From assembly GCF_016909155.1 (NCBI RefSeq), contig NZ_JAFBFG010000010.1, positions 18,656 to 82,655 on the forward strand: 64,000 nucleotides of DNA, given 5' to 3'. The translations under genes were made by a program, and so were the position numbers. The stretch's first letter is position 1. Each line of letters starts with the position of its first letter. This DNA comes from Chryseomicrobium aureum (lineage in GTDB: Bacteria; Bacillota; Bacilli; Bacillales_A; Planococcaceae). The notes under the pieces were generated by a model that did not search any database, was not told the origin of the DNA, and saw only the letters and a program-made list of their open reading frames with translations. Below are positions 1 through 9,310 of this stretch, piece after piece.

Positions 1-2
1 CA

Positions 3-386
3 GACGAGTTTGAAGAATACGGAGACAGCATCTGGTTTGAAGAAGGAATGTGTTTTTACCTGCCACGCAAACTACTTCTGACAGAGACAGAATTTACTAC
101 TATTACAGAAGTCGAAGAACGACTTGTCCAAGAATTTGAAAGCAAGCATGGTCAACATGATCTTGAGGAGTTCGGTAGTAGCGCTTACGAGGGCAGCTTG
201 ACGAGCATTATGTATGACTACTGGAGAAGCTATTTGCGCGTCAAACAACTCGTCGAGGGGCCTGCTAAGGGAGATGTTCACACAGTTTTTAAGTGGTATA
301 ACGAGTGGCATCAAACAGGAAAAGCACTCTCCTTTACGATGTATTTATTGCTTAATCCGCGAATAAATTTACACAATACTATCTGA
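3..386 (+). CDS. C-terminal part of a putative gluzincin-type metallopeptidase (5' end outside window)
   Basis: The reading frame is open from the first bases of the window, so the gene starts upstream. The ATG at 48 is internal. About 127 residues are visible. They begin with acidic residues followed by WFEEGMCFYLPR, which resembles the third-ligand helix (W-x-x-E-G) of HEXXH gluzincin peptidases. The HEXXH motif itself would lie upstream and cannot be seen. A related W-F-H-E-G motif occurs in the membrane metallopeptidase at 34763-35884. The remainder is charged and predicted helical, with no membrane segment. The family call is inference from one motif; a non-catalytic homologue is possible. 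Confidence 0.5.
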   Translation, partial: DEFEEYGDSIWFEEGMCFYLPRKLLLTETEFTTITEVEERLVQEFESKHGQHDLEEFGSSAYEGSLTSIMYDYWRSYLRVKQLVEGPAKGDVHTVFKWYNEWHQTGKALSFTMYLLLNPRINLHNTI

Positions 387-483
387 AAATTGTTAAAATA
401 GTGAAATAGTATAATGTTCGCCAAATGATAAATTGCGTTACAATAGGACCCATACCAACGAGGGGCGAGGAGTGGAGGTTGAA

Positions 484-2310
484 ATGGCCACAGAGCAACG
501 TGAGAAATGGGCAACTTATTATATGTCGAGCATCACATTGTTAGGTGGGTCTATTCTTATTTGGTCTATCTTGCAGTTAGAACCCATTACTAATCTGTGG
601 ATTCTCCTACTTCTATTTGCACTGCTCGTTGTGAGCGAGTACTATCCAATGCCGGTTTGGAGAGGATTTACTGCCATTTCCTTCCCAATCCTATATGTCA
701 GTTTTTTGATATTCGATTTTACAGTTACGGCCGTCATTTATGCAATTGCCGTGTTTTTCGTGAATGTAGTGAAACACAGGCCTCTACGAATTATATTGTT
801 CAACCCGGCTCAATTGACCATCTGTTTGTTTGTGTCGATGCAATGTATCATATGGCTAGATGGCTGGGTCCAATCGCTTTCCCTGTCGGATGCATGGTTG
901 GGCATTGTACAATTCACCTTAATGCAACTAGTCTTTTTTGTAATCAATAACCTAATCGTCGATATTGTCTTAATACTTCGCCCACAACGCTACACAGTAA
1001 AGGCCTGGATGACCAAAACATTAACGGAGTTGAGTGCCGTCTCCATCTCCCTCATCTATGGAGGAATGTTATATGTTTTAGGGAGCCAGAACAGAGGTAA
1101 CGTGGATGTTATTACATACTTTTTCTTCTTCTCGCCTTTGGTTGGATTCTCGCTGCTAAGCTCGGTCATCGTACGTCTCGGTGCCGAAAAAAGAAGAATG
1201 AAGGCGTTGTTTCATATCACTTCTCAACTGAATCAACTGGTTCCGGGCAAATTTCAATTAACGGAATTGAAAAAATCATTTCAAGATTTTATTCATGCAG
1301 ATAGTTTTATATTACTGATCAAAGCAGGCAACCACTGGAAAGTCCAGCTTTCTCATGCTGTTGATGAGCCAGACACAATCGACAGGGACCCGGCTGTAAA
1401 CGCCATGGTATCTAAAAAAGAACATCTCATCATTCGAAATACGAGAACGGCAAATGATGCCAAAACAAACTTGCTTCCCTCAGACTTGCGGAACCATGCC
1501 TATTTTCCACTATGTGTAGAAGGTGAGTTATTGGGTCTACTGATGGCCGGGCGTAATCGGTCCAACAGCTTTACAGATGAAGATGTTCAATCCATTGCCA
1601 CGTTGACTAATCAATTGGCTATTGCGTTAAAATCAAGTCAGCTCGTCAAAGAAAAAGAAAAACGAGTATTACTGGAAGAGCGTAATAGGATTGCACGTGA
1701 TATTCATGACGGGATTGCTCAAACGCTGGCTGGTGTCGTGATGAAGCTGGAGACGGCAGAGCGCCGAATGCACACACAGCCTGAAATTGCATTGTCCTTG
1801 ATTGATACGAGTATCATCCAGCTACGGCAAGGGCTAAAAAACGTCCGTGAATCCATCTATGCCCTCCGCCCTGATCCTACGGAGCGAGTGGGACTCACGG
1901 GTGCTATCGCTGCCAAACTGGAGGCCATTCGTTCAGAAGAGCCGTTTAATCTGACATTTGAAGTTAAAGGTCATGAAAGAGAGTTACCGGCAGAATTGGA
2001 AAAAGAGATGTACGCCATTTTTCATGAAAGTCTGCAAAATGTGAAAAAGCATGCCCAAGCCAAAACACTTAATGTATCCCTTGATTATCAAGATCAACAA
2101 GTCATCATGCGGATTACAGACGACGGAAAAGGGTTCTCTTTATATGAAGCTTTGGTCGAGAAGCGAAAGCTGTCCCATTTCGGGATACTTCAATTACACC
2201 AGTCTGCAGAAAAAATAGGTGCCACGCTTCATGTCAACAGTGAACCGGGAGTAGGCACAGATATAACACTTACCGTTTCAGATGTTCCAGAGGGAGGCCA
2301 TAATCGATGA
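484..2310 (+). CDS. Membrane sensor histidine kinase, NarL/LiaS-type (HisKA_3) with GAF domain
   Basis: This is a two-component sensor of about 608 residues. The first ~240 residues contain six to seven hydrophobic segments. A GAF-like region (about 250-390) follows, then the HisKA_3 phosphoacceptor motif EERNRIARDIHDGIAQTLAG, whose His in RDIHDG is the expected phosphorylation site. The end is a HATPase_c domain with an N-box-like FHESLQNVKKHA and a G-box DDGKGF. I chose the ATG at 484 because GGAGG lies 5 nt upstream. The frame is open to a TTG at 433, which has no ribosome binding site. Its stop overlaps the next gene by ATGA, so kinase and regulator are translationally coupled. The input signal is unknown; the secreted proteases downstream are possible targets. 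Confidence 0.88.
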   Translation: MATEQREKWATYYMSSITLLGGSILIWSILQLEPITNLWILLLLFALLVVSEYYPMPVWRGFTAISFPILYVSFLIFDFTVTAVIYAIAVFFVNVVKHRPLRIILFNPAQLTICLFVSMQCIIWLDGWVQSLSLSDAWLGIVQFTLMQLVFFVINNLIVDIVLILRPQRYTVKAWMTKTLTELSAVSISLIYGGMLYVLGSQNRGNVDVITYFFFFSPLVGFSLLSSVIVRLGAEKRRMKALFHITSQLNQLVPGKFQLTELKKSFQDFIHADSFILLIKAGNHWKVQLSHAVDEPDTIDRDPAVNAMVSKKEHLIIRNTRTANDAKTNLLPSDLRNHAYFPLCVEGELLGLLMAGRNRSNSFTDEDVQSIATLTNQLAIALKSSQLVKEKEKRVLLEERNRIARDIHDGIAQTLAGVVMKLETAERRMHTQPEIALSLIDTSIIQLRQGLKNVRESIYALRPDPTERVGLTGAIAAKLEAIRSEEPFNLTFEVKGHERELPAELEKEMYAIFHESLQNVKKHAQAKTLNVSLDYQDQQVIMRITDDGKGFSLYEALVEKRKLSHFGILQLHQSAEKIGATLHVNSEPGVGTDITLTVSDVPEGGHNR

Positions 2311-2957
2311 TACGTTTGATTATAGTAGATGACCATGCGGTGTTACGCGACGGATTAAAAACCATACTTGAATCTGAACAAGACATTCAAGTGATAGGAG
2401 AGGCGGAGTCAGGAAATCTGGCACTGAATTTGGTGGCCACATTAAAACCGGATGTGGTGCTCACCGATATCAATATGCCCGGGATGACCGGCATCGAAGT
2501 GACGAAAGCAATCAAGCAGATAGATTCTAATGTCAAAGTATTGATTCTTACTATGCACAGCCATCAAGAGTATTTGATGGCTGCCATCAAAGAAGGGGCC
2601 GATGGTTATTTATTGAAAGATGCCCCGTCTGATCATGTGATTGAGGCAATCCGAACTGTACATGCGGGTGAATCGGTGATTCATCCTTCCCTAACTAAAA
2701 AGTTGATGAACTATCATCAGCAACAGTTGAGAGAGGAAAAAACAGAGAACATGTTGACCGAGCGTGAGCGTGACGTTTTGATCTGTTTGGTTGAAGGATT
2801 GACAAACAAAGAAATTGGAGAACGATTGTTTGTCAGTGAAAAGACAGTAAAAATCCATGTCAGCAATATTTTCAAAAAATTGAATGTCAAAAGTCGCTCC
2901 CAAGTAGTGATTTACGCGATGCAAAATGGCCTCGTTCCATTTCCAGAGCAACGTTGA
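2307..2957 (+). CDS. NarL/LuxR-family response regulator
   Basis: The protein has 216 residues. An N-terminal receiver domain shows the acidic pair in VDDHAV, the phosphorylatable Asp in LTDINMPG (about residue 54), and the switch Thr and Lys in LTMHSH and LLKDA. A C-terminal LuxR-type helix-turn-helix follows (LTERERDVL, NKEIGERLFVSEKTVKIHVSN). It is the partner of the overlapping kinase at 484-2310. A strong hairpin terminator follows directly, so the pair is its own transcription unit. Targets are unknown; the tandem subtilisin genes 160 bp downstream are the nearest candidates. Confidence 0.93.
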   Translation: MIRLIIVDDHAVLRDGLKTILESEQDIQVIGEAESGNLALNLVATLKPDVVLTDINMPGMTGIEVTKAIKQIDSNVKVLILTMHSHQEYLMAAIKEGADGYLLKDAPSDHVIEAIRTVHAGESVIHPSLTKKLMNYHQQQLREEKTENMLTERERDVLICLVEGLTNKEIGERLFVSEKTVKIHVSNIFKKLNVKSRSQVVIYAMQNGLVPFPEQR

Positions 2958-2965
2958 CACACCTG

Positions 2966-2999
2966 TCTGCTATACGTAAACGTATAGCAGATTTTTTTT
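2966..2999 (+). terminator. Rho-independent terminator of the two-component operon
   Basis: A perfect 11-bp stem (TCTGCTATACG, 2966-2976, paired with 2981-2991) carries a 4-nt loop and is followed by eight T residues. Confidence 0.9.
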
Positions 3000-3117
3000 A
3001 TTTACTACGAAAGTAGTAGGTGAATTAGGACCTACAGAACAAAAATTTACAACGAATGCAGAATAGTCAGAATTATACGTATATGTGATGATTACTAAAA
3101 CGGAGAGGAGATAGTGT

Positions 3118-4545
3118 ATGAAACGACGTAATGGAATCATTTCTGCTTTACTCGCTACATCTATGCTTCTAGCTGCAACAGTGTCAGCAGAAGTGAATGT
3201 AGAATCCGGCATCCCTCATGGAGCTGTTATAGATCCCGAACTGCAGGAAACATTTGCAAAAGGAGCTTCCTTTGCAGAGGTTATCGTCACGTTTGAAGAT
3301 GAAGTACTACACGACCGCTCAGAGATTTTACAAGAACTGGGTGTTGATGCGGGAATTCACTTGAAAAGTTTGCCTATGACTGGCCTTGTTGCCACTGCAG
3401 AACTGGTGAACCAATTGGCGAAACATCCCGATGTTGAATCCATTTATGAAAATCGAGCACTAGCCTACGAAACGGCGGATGCCACACAAATGACAGGTGT
3501 GGATGCTCTTCGAACGGATGCTGCACTCACAAAAGCAAATGGAGGTTTTCCCATTACCGGGAAGGGAATTGGTGTGGTCATCAATGACAGTGGTGTAGAT
3601 GGAACTCATAAAGATCATGCTTTTGGCGATCATCTCGTACAAAACGTTCTAGGTTCAACGAACTTACATGCTGTTTCACAATTGCTACCGATTTCATACG
3701 TGGAAAACGTTCCAAATACAGATTCCAATTCAGGACATGGCACGCATGTAGCAGGAATTGTTGGGGGTACAGGAGCCATGTCATCTGGGAAGTATGAAGG
3801 AGCAGCACCTGGCGCTAAATTGATCGGCTATGGATCAGGTGCAGGGGTTGCTATGCTGGATACTCTTGGTGGCTTTGACTATGCACTTACCCATCAACGC
3901 GAATACAACATTCGTGTCATTACTAATTCATGGGGAGATACGAGCCAAGCGGGTAGAGCGTTTGATCCGGCAGATCCGATTAATGTGGCAACCAAAAAAC
4001 TATATGACCGTGGCATTATTACCGTTTTTTCAGCTGGAAACTCAGGTCCTACTGCAGGCACGATTTCAGGGAACTACAAAAAAGCACCTTGGGTTATTAC
4101 TGTAGCAGCAGGGGACAAGTCTTATCAACTGACTGATTTTTCTTCTAGAGGTCAAGCAGGTGTTGGTGATACAGTAACTGTCGACGGAGAGACATGGAAG
4201 TGGGAAGACCGTCCGACCGTAACAGCACCAGGATCCAAAATTGTGTCTACTCGAGTCATCTCACCCCTTCCTTTACTTGGTGTGAATTCGGATGCAACCG
4301 ACATTGACCCTGCGCATATCCCCTTTTACACGACGATGAGTGGTACGTCTATGGCGGCTCCTCATGTAGCTGGAATCGTGGCTTTGATGTTAGAAGCAGA
4401 TCCCACATTGACAGGGCTTGAAATTAAAGAAATTCTTGAGACTACAGCCAAGCCAATGGAAGGTTATGAAAAGTGGGAGGCGGGAGCAGGCTACGTAGAT
4501 GCATATCGCGCAGTGAAACACGTAATGAATTCAAAATCAAATTAA
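3118..4545 (+). CDS. Secreted subtilisin-family serine protease (S8)
   Basis: This is a 475-residue pre-pro-enzyme. It has a signal peptide (residues 1-24, ending near TVSAE), an I9-type inhibitor propeptide (about 35-110), and an S8 catalytic domain. The triad motifs are visible: Asp in VINDSGVDG, His in GHGTHVAG and Ser in GTSMAAPHVAG. The oxyanion Asn is in SAGNSG. AGAGGAG precedes the ATG. The stop lies 18 nt before the ATG of a close paralogue, so the two are almost certainly one operon. The enzyme probably acts extracellularly on proteins. No cell-wall anchor is visible, unlike in its neighbour. Confidence 0.95.
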   Translation: MKRRNGIISALLATSMLLAATVSAEVNVESGIPHGAVIDPELQETFAKGASFAEVIVTFEDEVLHDRSEILQELGVDAGIHLKSLPMTGLVATAELVNQLAKHPDVESIYENRALAYETADATQMTGVDALRTDAALTKANGGFPITGKGIGVVINDSGVDGTHKDHAFGDHLVQNVLGSTNLHAVSQLLPISYVENVPNTDSNSGHGTHVAGIVGGTGAMSSGKYEGAAPGAKLIGYGSGAGVAMLDTLGGFDYALTHQREYNIRVITNSWGDTSQAGRAFDPADPINVATKKLYDRGIITVFSAGNSGPTAGTISGNYKKAPWVITVAAGDKSYQLTDFSSRGQAGVGDTVTVDGETWKWEDRPTVTAPGSKIVSTRVISPLPLLGVNSDATDIDPAHIPFYTTMSGTSMAAPHVAGIVALMLEADPTLTGLEIKEILETTAKPMEGYEKWEAGAGYVDAYRAVKHVMNSKSN

Positions 4546-4563
4546 ATTTGAGGGGAGAATACA

Positions 4564-7026
4564 ATGAAACGTTTATGGATAATTTTACTTGCACTTGTCC
4601 TTGCTTTTCCTCTAGGTACGGGAGGACAGGTGTCTGCGGAGACACTTCCCGTTGTCGATGAAGAAGTTTTTGAAGCATTGGTAACTGCCGATGTGGCTGA
4701 AGTGATTGTCACATTCCATGGAGAAGGTCCAGTACAGCCATCTCAACTTGACCTATTGGAAGAAGCAGGTGTGTCGACAGGTATGAGTCTGAAAAGTTTA
4801 CCGATGGTCGGTGTGCTTGCTTCTCAACAAGCTGTTGAACGTCTAGCTCAAATGCCGGAAGTACGATCCATTTTCTTAAACGAAGAACTTACGTATTTTA
4901 ATGCAGATGCTACAGCTATCACAGGCGTAGATAAAGCGAGAACAGATGCGAAGTTTAAAGAATTGAACGGCGGATTCCCTGTATCAGGCGCAGGCGTTGG
5001 TGTCGTAGTGAATGACAGCGGCGTAGATGGCACTCATAAAGATCATGAGTTCGGCCGAAATCTTGTGCAAAATGTCATGGGTTCATTGAACTTAAATGCC
5101 CTAGCACCTAGACTACTTCCCGTCTCTTACGTGGAGAATGTAGTGAATACAGATACAAATTCTGGACACGGTACGCACGTAGCAGGAACTGTCGGTGGAA
5201 CAGGAGCTATGTCATCAGGCAAATATGAAGGAGCAGCACCAGGAGCCGATCTTATCGGGTATGGTTCTGGAGCAGTACTATTTGTTTTAGATGGAATTGG
5301 AGGCTTTGACTACGCCATTACAAATCAAACACGTTATGGCATACGTGTCATCACCAACTCTTGGGGTTCAAGTGGAGATTTTGAACCTGAGCATCCAATC
5401 AACTTGGCAAGTAAAGCGGCATATGACCGTGGAATCACCGTGTTATTTGCGGCAGGTAATGAAGGGCCGGGAGAAAATACACATAATCCTTATGCCAAAG
5501 CACCATGGGTCATCTCTGTAGCGGCTGGTGTGAAAGATGGAACGCTTGCTGACTTTTCTTCTCGCGGCACAAATGGTGTCGGAGGAACGTTCACGATGGA
5601 CGGTAAGGAATGGTCATGGAAAGATGAGCCAACAGTTACAGCGCCAGGTGTAGATATTGTGTCTACTCGTGTCATTTCACCTGTGGGTGTACTTGGTATT
5701 GATCAAGATGTTAGCTCGCTCGACCCGGCTCATCTACCTTACTACACAACGATGAGCGGTACATCGATGGCAACACCACATGTAGCTGGGATAGTGGCGT
5801 TGCTACTAGAGGCAGACCCAACATTGTCACCGCAGGAAATAAAAGATATTCTCGTGTCGACTTCGACTAATATGCCAGGTTATGAAACATGGGAAGTGGG
5901 GGCAGGGTACGTCAATGCCTACGCTGCTCTGGATACCGTCTTTAACGGAAAAGAGTTTGGTTCAACATTGAACAGCAACCAGACATTTGCAAGCCATGTA
6001 GAAGCGAACACAGGATACGATGATTTCTCTATTGTCTACGACCCGGCAAAAGCAACATCTGACAACACGACAACGTTTACAGTAGAGGAAGATATCAGCA
6101 CGTTATCTGCAAAAGTGAACGCACAAGGGATTTTAAAAGAAACAGGGAACCCGATTAATTTAGTCTTGATCGCTCCAGATGGGACGGAATACAGTTCAGG
6201 AATCAGCCTGCTTTTTCCTACTACTTATGACCGGACTGTTACTGTTTCTTCACCAAAGCCAGGAACATGGAAAGCAGAAATCCGAGGATTAAGAGGATCG
6301 GAAGTAAATCCTGTTGGAGTTGCTTTGCCTGAAACCGTTCAAGGAAAGTTGTCGTTTTTAAAAGTGGGCAGCTATACAGGATTATCAGATATTGCTAAAC
6401 ATCCAGCCGCTGGAGCTATTCAATTAGGCGTACAGGAACGATTGTTTGATGGTTTGTCATCGGGCAAATTTAAACCTGACAGTCCATTACTTCGAAAAGA
6501 TTTAGCACGTTATTTGGTCATGGGAGCGGGTATCAAACAAACGCTTCCTCTATCCGGAACGAGCAGTTTTTCAGATGTTAAAGTAAAGGATGGAAGATTC
6601 ATTGAGGCAGTTATAGCAAAAGGAGCCGCACTACGTGACCCATCGCATTATCAAAAAGGTGTTATGGTTGCGGCCCCTAGCGGGAAGTTCTCACCTAATT
6701 CTGCCGTTACAAGAGCAGAGCTTGCCTACTCGTTAGTCCAGGCATTAGGTCTACAACAACAAGCAGAAGAATTTACTGGAACTGTTACAGTGCAGTACAA
6801 AGATGAACGACTTCCAATTGACGATGCAGCACAAATTCCTGAAAATCTAAAAGGGTATGTGCAAATCGCGCTAGATCTGAATATTGTACATGCTCATTTT
6901 TCAAGTACCCAAAATCCTTTTGCACTTCAACCTACTGTGAAAGCGTCATTTTCACCAACAGCTACGGTTTCACGTGGGGAATATGCTGTCGCAAAAGTTC
7001 GTTATTACAACGCATTTTTAAAATAA
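4564..7026 (+). CDS. Subtilisin-family serine protease with C-terminal SLH-like region
   Basis: This 820-residue paralogue of the preceding protease shares the same pre-pro-catalytic layout: signal peptide, I9-like propeptide, Asp in VNDSGVDG, His in GHGTHVAG and Ser in GTSMATPHVAG. It adds about 350 C-terminal residues. These include a beta-rich region and then SLH-like segments (for example DGLSSGKFKPDSPLLRKDLA and FSPNSAVTRAELAYSLV), which in Bacillales anchor proteins to secondary cell-wall polymers. I infer a wall-attached protease paired with a freely secreted one. It lies 18 nt after the first gene and is followed by a terminator. The duplication probably arose in place, with C-terminal domain gain or loss. 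Confidence 0.93.
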   Translation: MKRLWIILLALVLAFPLGTGGQVSAETLPVVDEEVFEALVTADVAEVIVTFHGEGPVQPSQLDLLEEAGVSTGMSLKSLPMVGVLASQQAVERLAQMPEVRSIFLNEELTYFNADATAITGVDKARTDAKFKELNGGFPVSGAGVGVVVNDSGVDGTHKDHEFGRNLVQNVMGSLNLNALAPRLLPVSYVENVVNTDTNSGHGTHVAGTVGGTGAMSSGKYEGAAPGADLIGYGSGAVLFVLDGIGGFDYAITNQTRYGIRVITNSWGSSGDFEPEHPINLASKAAYDRGITVLFAAGNEGPGENTHNPYAKAPWVISVAAGVKDGTLADFSSRGTNGVGGTFTMDGKEWSWKDEPTVTAPGVDIVSTRVISPVGVLGIDQDVSSLDPAHLPYYTTMSGTSMATPHVAGIVALLLEADPTLSPQEIKDILVSTSTNMPGYETWEVGAGYVNAYAALDTVFNGKEFGSTLNSNQTFASHVEANTGYDDFSIVYDPAKATSDNTTTFTVEEDISTLSAKVNAQGILKETGNPINLVLIAPDGTEYSSGISLLFPTTYDRTVTVSSPKPGTWKAEIRGLRGSEVNPVGVALPETVQGKLSFLKVGSYTGLSDIAKHPAAGAIQLGVQERLFDGLSSGKFKPDSPLLRKDLARYLVMGAGIKQTLPLSGTSSFSDVKVKDGRFIEAVIAKGAALRDPSHYQKGVMVAAPSGKFSPNSAVTRAELAYSLVQALGLQQQAEEFTGTVTVQYKDERLPIDDAAQIPENLKGYVQIALDLNIVHAHFSSTQNPFALQPTVKASFSPTATVSRGEYAVAKVRYYNAFLK

Positions 7027-7039
7027 GTAGAGAACACGA

Positions 7040-7069
7040 AAAGCTACCCGTCAATTGGCGGGTAGCTTT
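7040..7069 (+). terminator. Terminator after the protease operon
   Basis: An 11-bp perfect stem (AAAGCTACCCG with CGGGTAGCTTT) has an 8-nt loop. The T tract is only three residues long, so it is partly stem-driven. It may also serve the convergent gene on the minus strand. Confidence 0.75.
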
Positions 7070-7130
7070 ATAGTGAACTCAAGATTAAAAGTGGAAGCTA
7101 TATAAGAAAAATCTGTTCAATTTATTTTGT

Positions 7131-7994
7131 TTATGAAATTTCATTAACAAGTCGGTTGAGTGCTTCGTTAATCGGAGTAACAGGACGACCAAGCACTTTC
7201 TCAAAATCACTGCTAGTCACTTCAAGGGAACCGTTACGGATGCCTTCTTGAATCCCTACTACCAATGGAATCACAAAATCAGGTAAACCTACGCCTTTCA
7301 TGATCTCAGCATATTCTTCATCACTAACTTGTTGGACAGGGATGTCTTTCCCTACTACATTTTCAAGCGCAGATACCAATTCTTGTTGAGTCAAAAGAGG
7401 ACCAGAGAGTTCATAAGTCGTATTTTCGTGACCTTGTCCAACAAGTACGGCTGCAGCTGCCTCTGCATAGTCTTGTTGTAGTGCCCAGCCTACTTTACCT
7501 TCTCCAGCAGAAGTGACCCATGGAGCTCCGGCGATAGCACCTTGAATACTGCCAATTTCGTTTTCCAAATACCAGTTATTACGCAAGAACGAATATGGAA
7601 TACCTGTCTTACTAATAGCTGCTTCTGTTGCAACATGAGGTGGAGCTAAGAGAATTTTGCTGTCTGTTGCATTGGCTAAACTTGTATAAGCAATAAATTT
7701 TACCCCTGCGCGCTCAGCTGCGTGAACAGCATTCACGTGTTGTCGAATTCTTGTTTCATTGTCACCATCTGCAGAAATAATTAATACGCGGTCAATGCCT
7801 TTAAAAGCAGTATCCAATGTTTCAGGATGATCAAAATCTCCTTGTCGCACCTCTACTCCACGACTACGAAGTTCTTCTGCTTTCTCTGGATTTCGGACAC
7901 TCACGACCAAATCACTTGCAGGTACTGTCTTCAATAATGATTCAACAACCTTTGACCCTAATTTCCCTGTTGCTCCAGTAACTAAAATTTTCAT
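7131..7994 (-). CDS. NmrA-like NAD(P)-binding oxidoreductase (quinone reductase QorB/YtfG type)
   Basis: This is a 287-residue atypical short-chain dehydrogenase with an N-terminal Rossmann motif, MKILVTGATGKLGSKVVESL (GxxGxxG), and NmrA-family features. The family includes E. coli QorB, an NADPH-quinone reductase; the substrate here is unproven. I chose the start at 7994 because GGAGG lies just upstream. The frame is open for 24 further codons without a ribosome binding site. A HxlR-family regulator is transcribed divergently from the same 400-bp intergenic region, as for ytfG/ytfH in E. coli. This suggests control by electrophile or quinone stress. Confidence 0.87.
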   Translation of the reverse strand: MKILVTGATGKLGSKVVESLLKTVPASDLVVSVRNPEKAEELRSRGVEVRQGDFDHPETLDTAFKGIDRVLIISADGDNETRIRQHVNAVHAAERAGVKFIAYTSLANATDSKILLAPPHVATEAAISKTGIPYSFLRNNWYLENEIGSIQGAIAGAPWVTSAGEGKVGWALQQDYAEAAAAVLVGQGHENTTYELSGPLLTQQELVSALENVVGKDIPVQQVSDEEYAEIMKGVGLPDFVIPLVVGIQEGIRNGSLEVTSSDFEKVLGRPVTPINEALNRLVNEIS

Positions 7995-8273
7995 TGGTAT
8001 TACCTCCAGTTGATTGGTATCCCCAAAAGTGAGGGACTCGTGCTTTATAAATAATGATGGTATCATGGTTAGTTACGTCCTACAAATTTCAGATTGCCAC
8101 AATGAATGCGAATGCCTTTATGAGATCATTCATTTCAAACATCCATGCTAAACTAACTTGTACAATTCATACAGCGATATTCATTTTTCAACCTCTCTTT
8201 TTAGCTTGTTAGTTCCTTAACTAAAAACAAAACAACGGCTAATCCGAAAGATAGGTAGGCGTTTGAATTGAGG

Positions 8274-8286
8274 GTATACATGATAC
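8274..8286. promoter_or_regulatory. Candidate HxlR operator half-site pair (GTAT-N5-ATAC)
   Basis: GTATACATGATAC lies between the divergent oxidoreductase and hxlR-type genes. A related GTATAC...GATAC sequence lies at 8371-8386, just before the regulator. Dyad GTAT/ATAC half-sites suit a dimeric winged-helix repressor. This is inferred from pattern only. Confidence 0.35.
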
Positions 8287-8294
8287 GGTTCATT

Positions 8295-8337
8295 TTGTAT
8301 TAATTTTACTCCTAGGGTTATAATAAGCCCTAAGGAG
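8295..8337 (+). promoter_or_regulatory. Promoter of the hxlR-type gene with an overlapping inverted repeat
   Basis: The -35 TTGTAT (8295-8300) and -10 TATAAT (8319-8324) are separated by 18 bp. The -10 sits inside an imperfect inverted repeat, CTCCTAGGG (8309-8317) against CCCTAAGGAG (8328-8337). A repressor bound there would block RNA polymerase, which is consistent with autoregulation. Confidence 0.55.
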
Positions 8338-8370
8338 AATAATCGGAAGTAGGCACTTTAATGTGACATA

Positions 8371-8386
8371 GTATACAAAAAGATAC
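8371..8386. promoter_or_regulatory. Second candidate HxlR operator (GTAT-N8-ATAC)
   Basis: GTATACAAAAAGATAC is a variant of the motif at 8274-8286 and lies just upstream of the coding region. Confidence 0.3.
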
Positions 8387-8405
8387 CATGGAAGGCGGAA
8401 GGAAA

Positions 8406-8774
8406 TTGGCTGAGGAATGTAAACGAAATGGAACTGGAACTATTGAAACAGCTCTTGATATTCTTGTTGGAAAGTGGAAGCCTGTTATTCTTTTTCATCT
8501 TTTAGATAAAGGAACTTTGCGTTTTAGTGAACTGAATAGATTAGTACCTGATGTGACGAAAAAGATGCTAACAACTCAATTAAGAGAATTGGAATATCAT
8601 GATATAATCAATCGCAAAATATATGCACAAATCCCTCCAAAAGTTGAATATTCAATAACCGAATATGGAAAAGGATTAATGCCACTTTTGTTGTCTATGC
8701 ATGAATGGGGAGTAACTCATTTAGAACACTTAGATGAACTTTACGGAAAAAGTGAAGAAACAATAAGCAAGTAG
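8406..8774 (+). CDS. HxlR-family winged-helix transcriptional regulator
   Basis: The protein has about 122 residues with HxlR signatures: ALDILVGKWKPVILFHLL, RFSELNRLVP, TKKMLTTQLRELE and VEYSITEYGK. A Cys near the N-terminus (EECKRNG) matches the redox-active Cys of YodB-type members that sense quinones and diamide. I preferred the TTG at 8406, with GGCGGAAGG upstream, over the ATG at 8388, which has no ribosome binding site. It is divergent from the NmrA-like oxidoreductase it probably represses. A hairpin terminator follows. Confidence 0.88.
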   Translation: MAEECKRNGTGTIETALDILVGKWKPVILFHLLDKGTLRFSELNRLVPDVTKKMLTTQLRELEYHDIINRKIYAQIPPKVEYSITEYGKGLMPLLLSMHEWGVTHLEHLDELYGKSEETISK

Positions 8775-8812
8775 AACGAGCTGAAAATAAAATAGCGAAC
8801 TGAATCTTGAGG

Positions 8813-8845
8813 TGGAAAGAATGTAACAATTCTTTCCATCTATTT
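8813..8845 (+). terminator. Terminator of the hxlR-type gene
   Basis: A 10-bp stem (TGGAAAGAAT, 8813-8822, with ATTCTTTCCA, 8829-8838) is followed by CTATTTTTAG. Confidence 0.7.
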
Positions 8846-8980
8846 TTAGTTCACGATATAATAAAATATAGAAGTCGAAGGTGCAGGGCATTATCTTTGG
8901 CTTAGCAAGAGGGAAATATTGAAGCGACTACTTATAAAGTTTATTACCTCACCAAGGTTAAAGGGGACAACTCATGAAAA

Positions 8981-9205
8981 TCATAAAGTATGAGTCCCGG
9001 TACGAAGAGGGATGGTTGCATCTGCTTTTAATAACACAAAGTCATTTTCCCCATATTCCATTAAAAATGAATCTTCATTTAGCTCTATCACTTCACCTCT
9101 AAAATCTTCATTTATTGTTTGAGACATGTTTGTTTGCTCTTCATCCATGCATCCGACTAAGAGCAGAAGGAAATATAGCAAAATAGATATTCTGATAATC
9201 CTCAA
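8981..9205 (-). CDS. Small putative lipoprotein
   Basis: The protein has 74 residues and a type II signal peptide with lipobox LLVGC (RIIRISILLYFLLLLVGC), so it is probably attached to the outer face of the membrane. The mature part is acidic and has no recognisable domain. I chose the TTG at 9205 because AAGGAG lies 7 nt upstream; the ATG at 9223 contains that site within its codons. It is not clearly in an operon. Function unknown. Confidence 0.6.
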   Translation of the reverse strand: MRIIRISILLYFLLLLVGCMDEEQTNMSQTINEDFRGEVIELNEDSFLMEYGENDFVLLKADATIPLRTGTHTL

Positions 9206-9310
9206 GTTAACGCTCCTTTGCAAAATAGCATTGGTGTTACAAGTATAAGGAATAGAACTGTTAAGTTAGGAGAAGTCTACCATATGGAGTGCTTTGTTGG
9301 AAGGTACTTC

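Noticed and set aside
390..415. Possible promoter TTGTTA ... TATAAT before the histidine kinase
   Set aside because: The spacer is only 14 bp, too short for a normal sigma-A promoter. No better pair was found, so no promoter is annotated.
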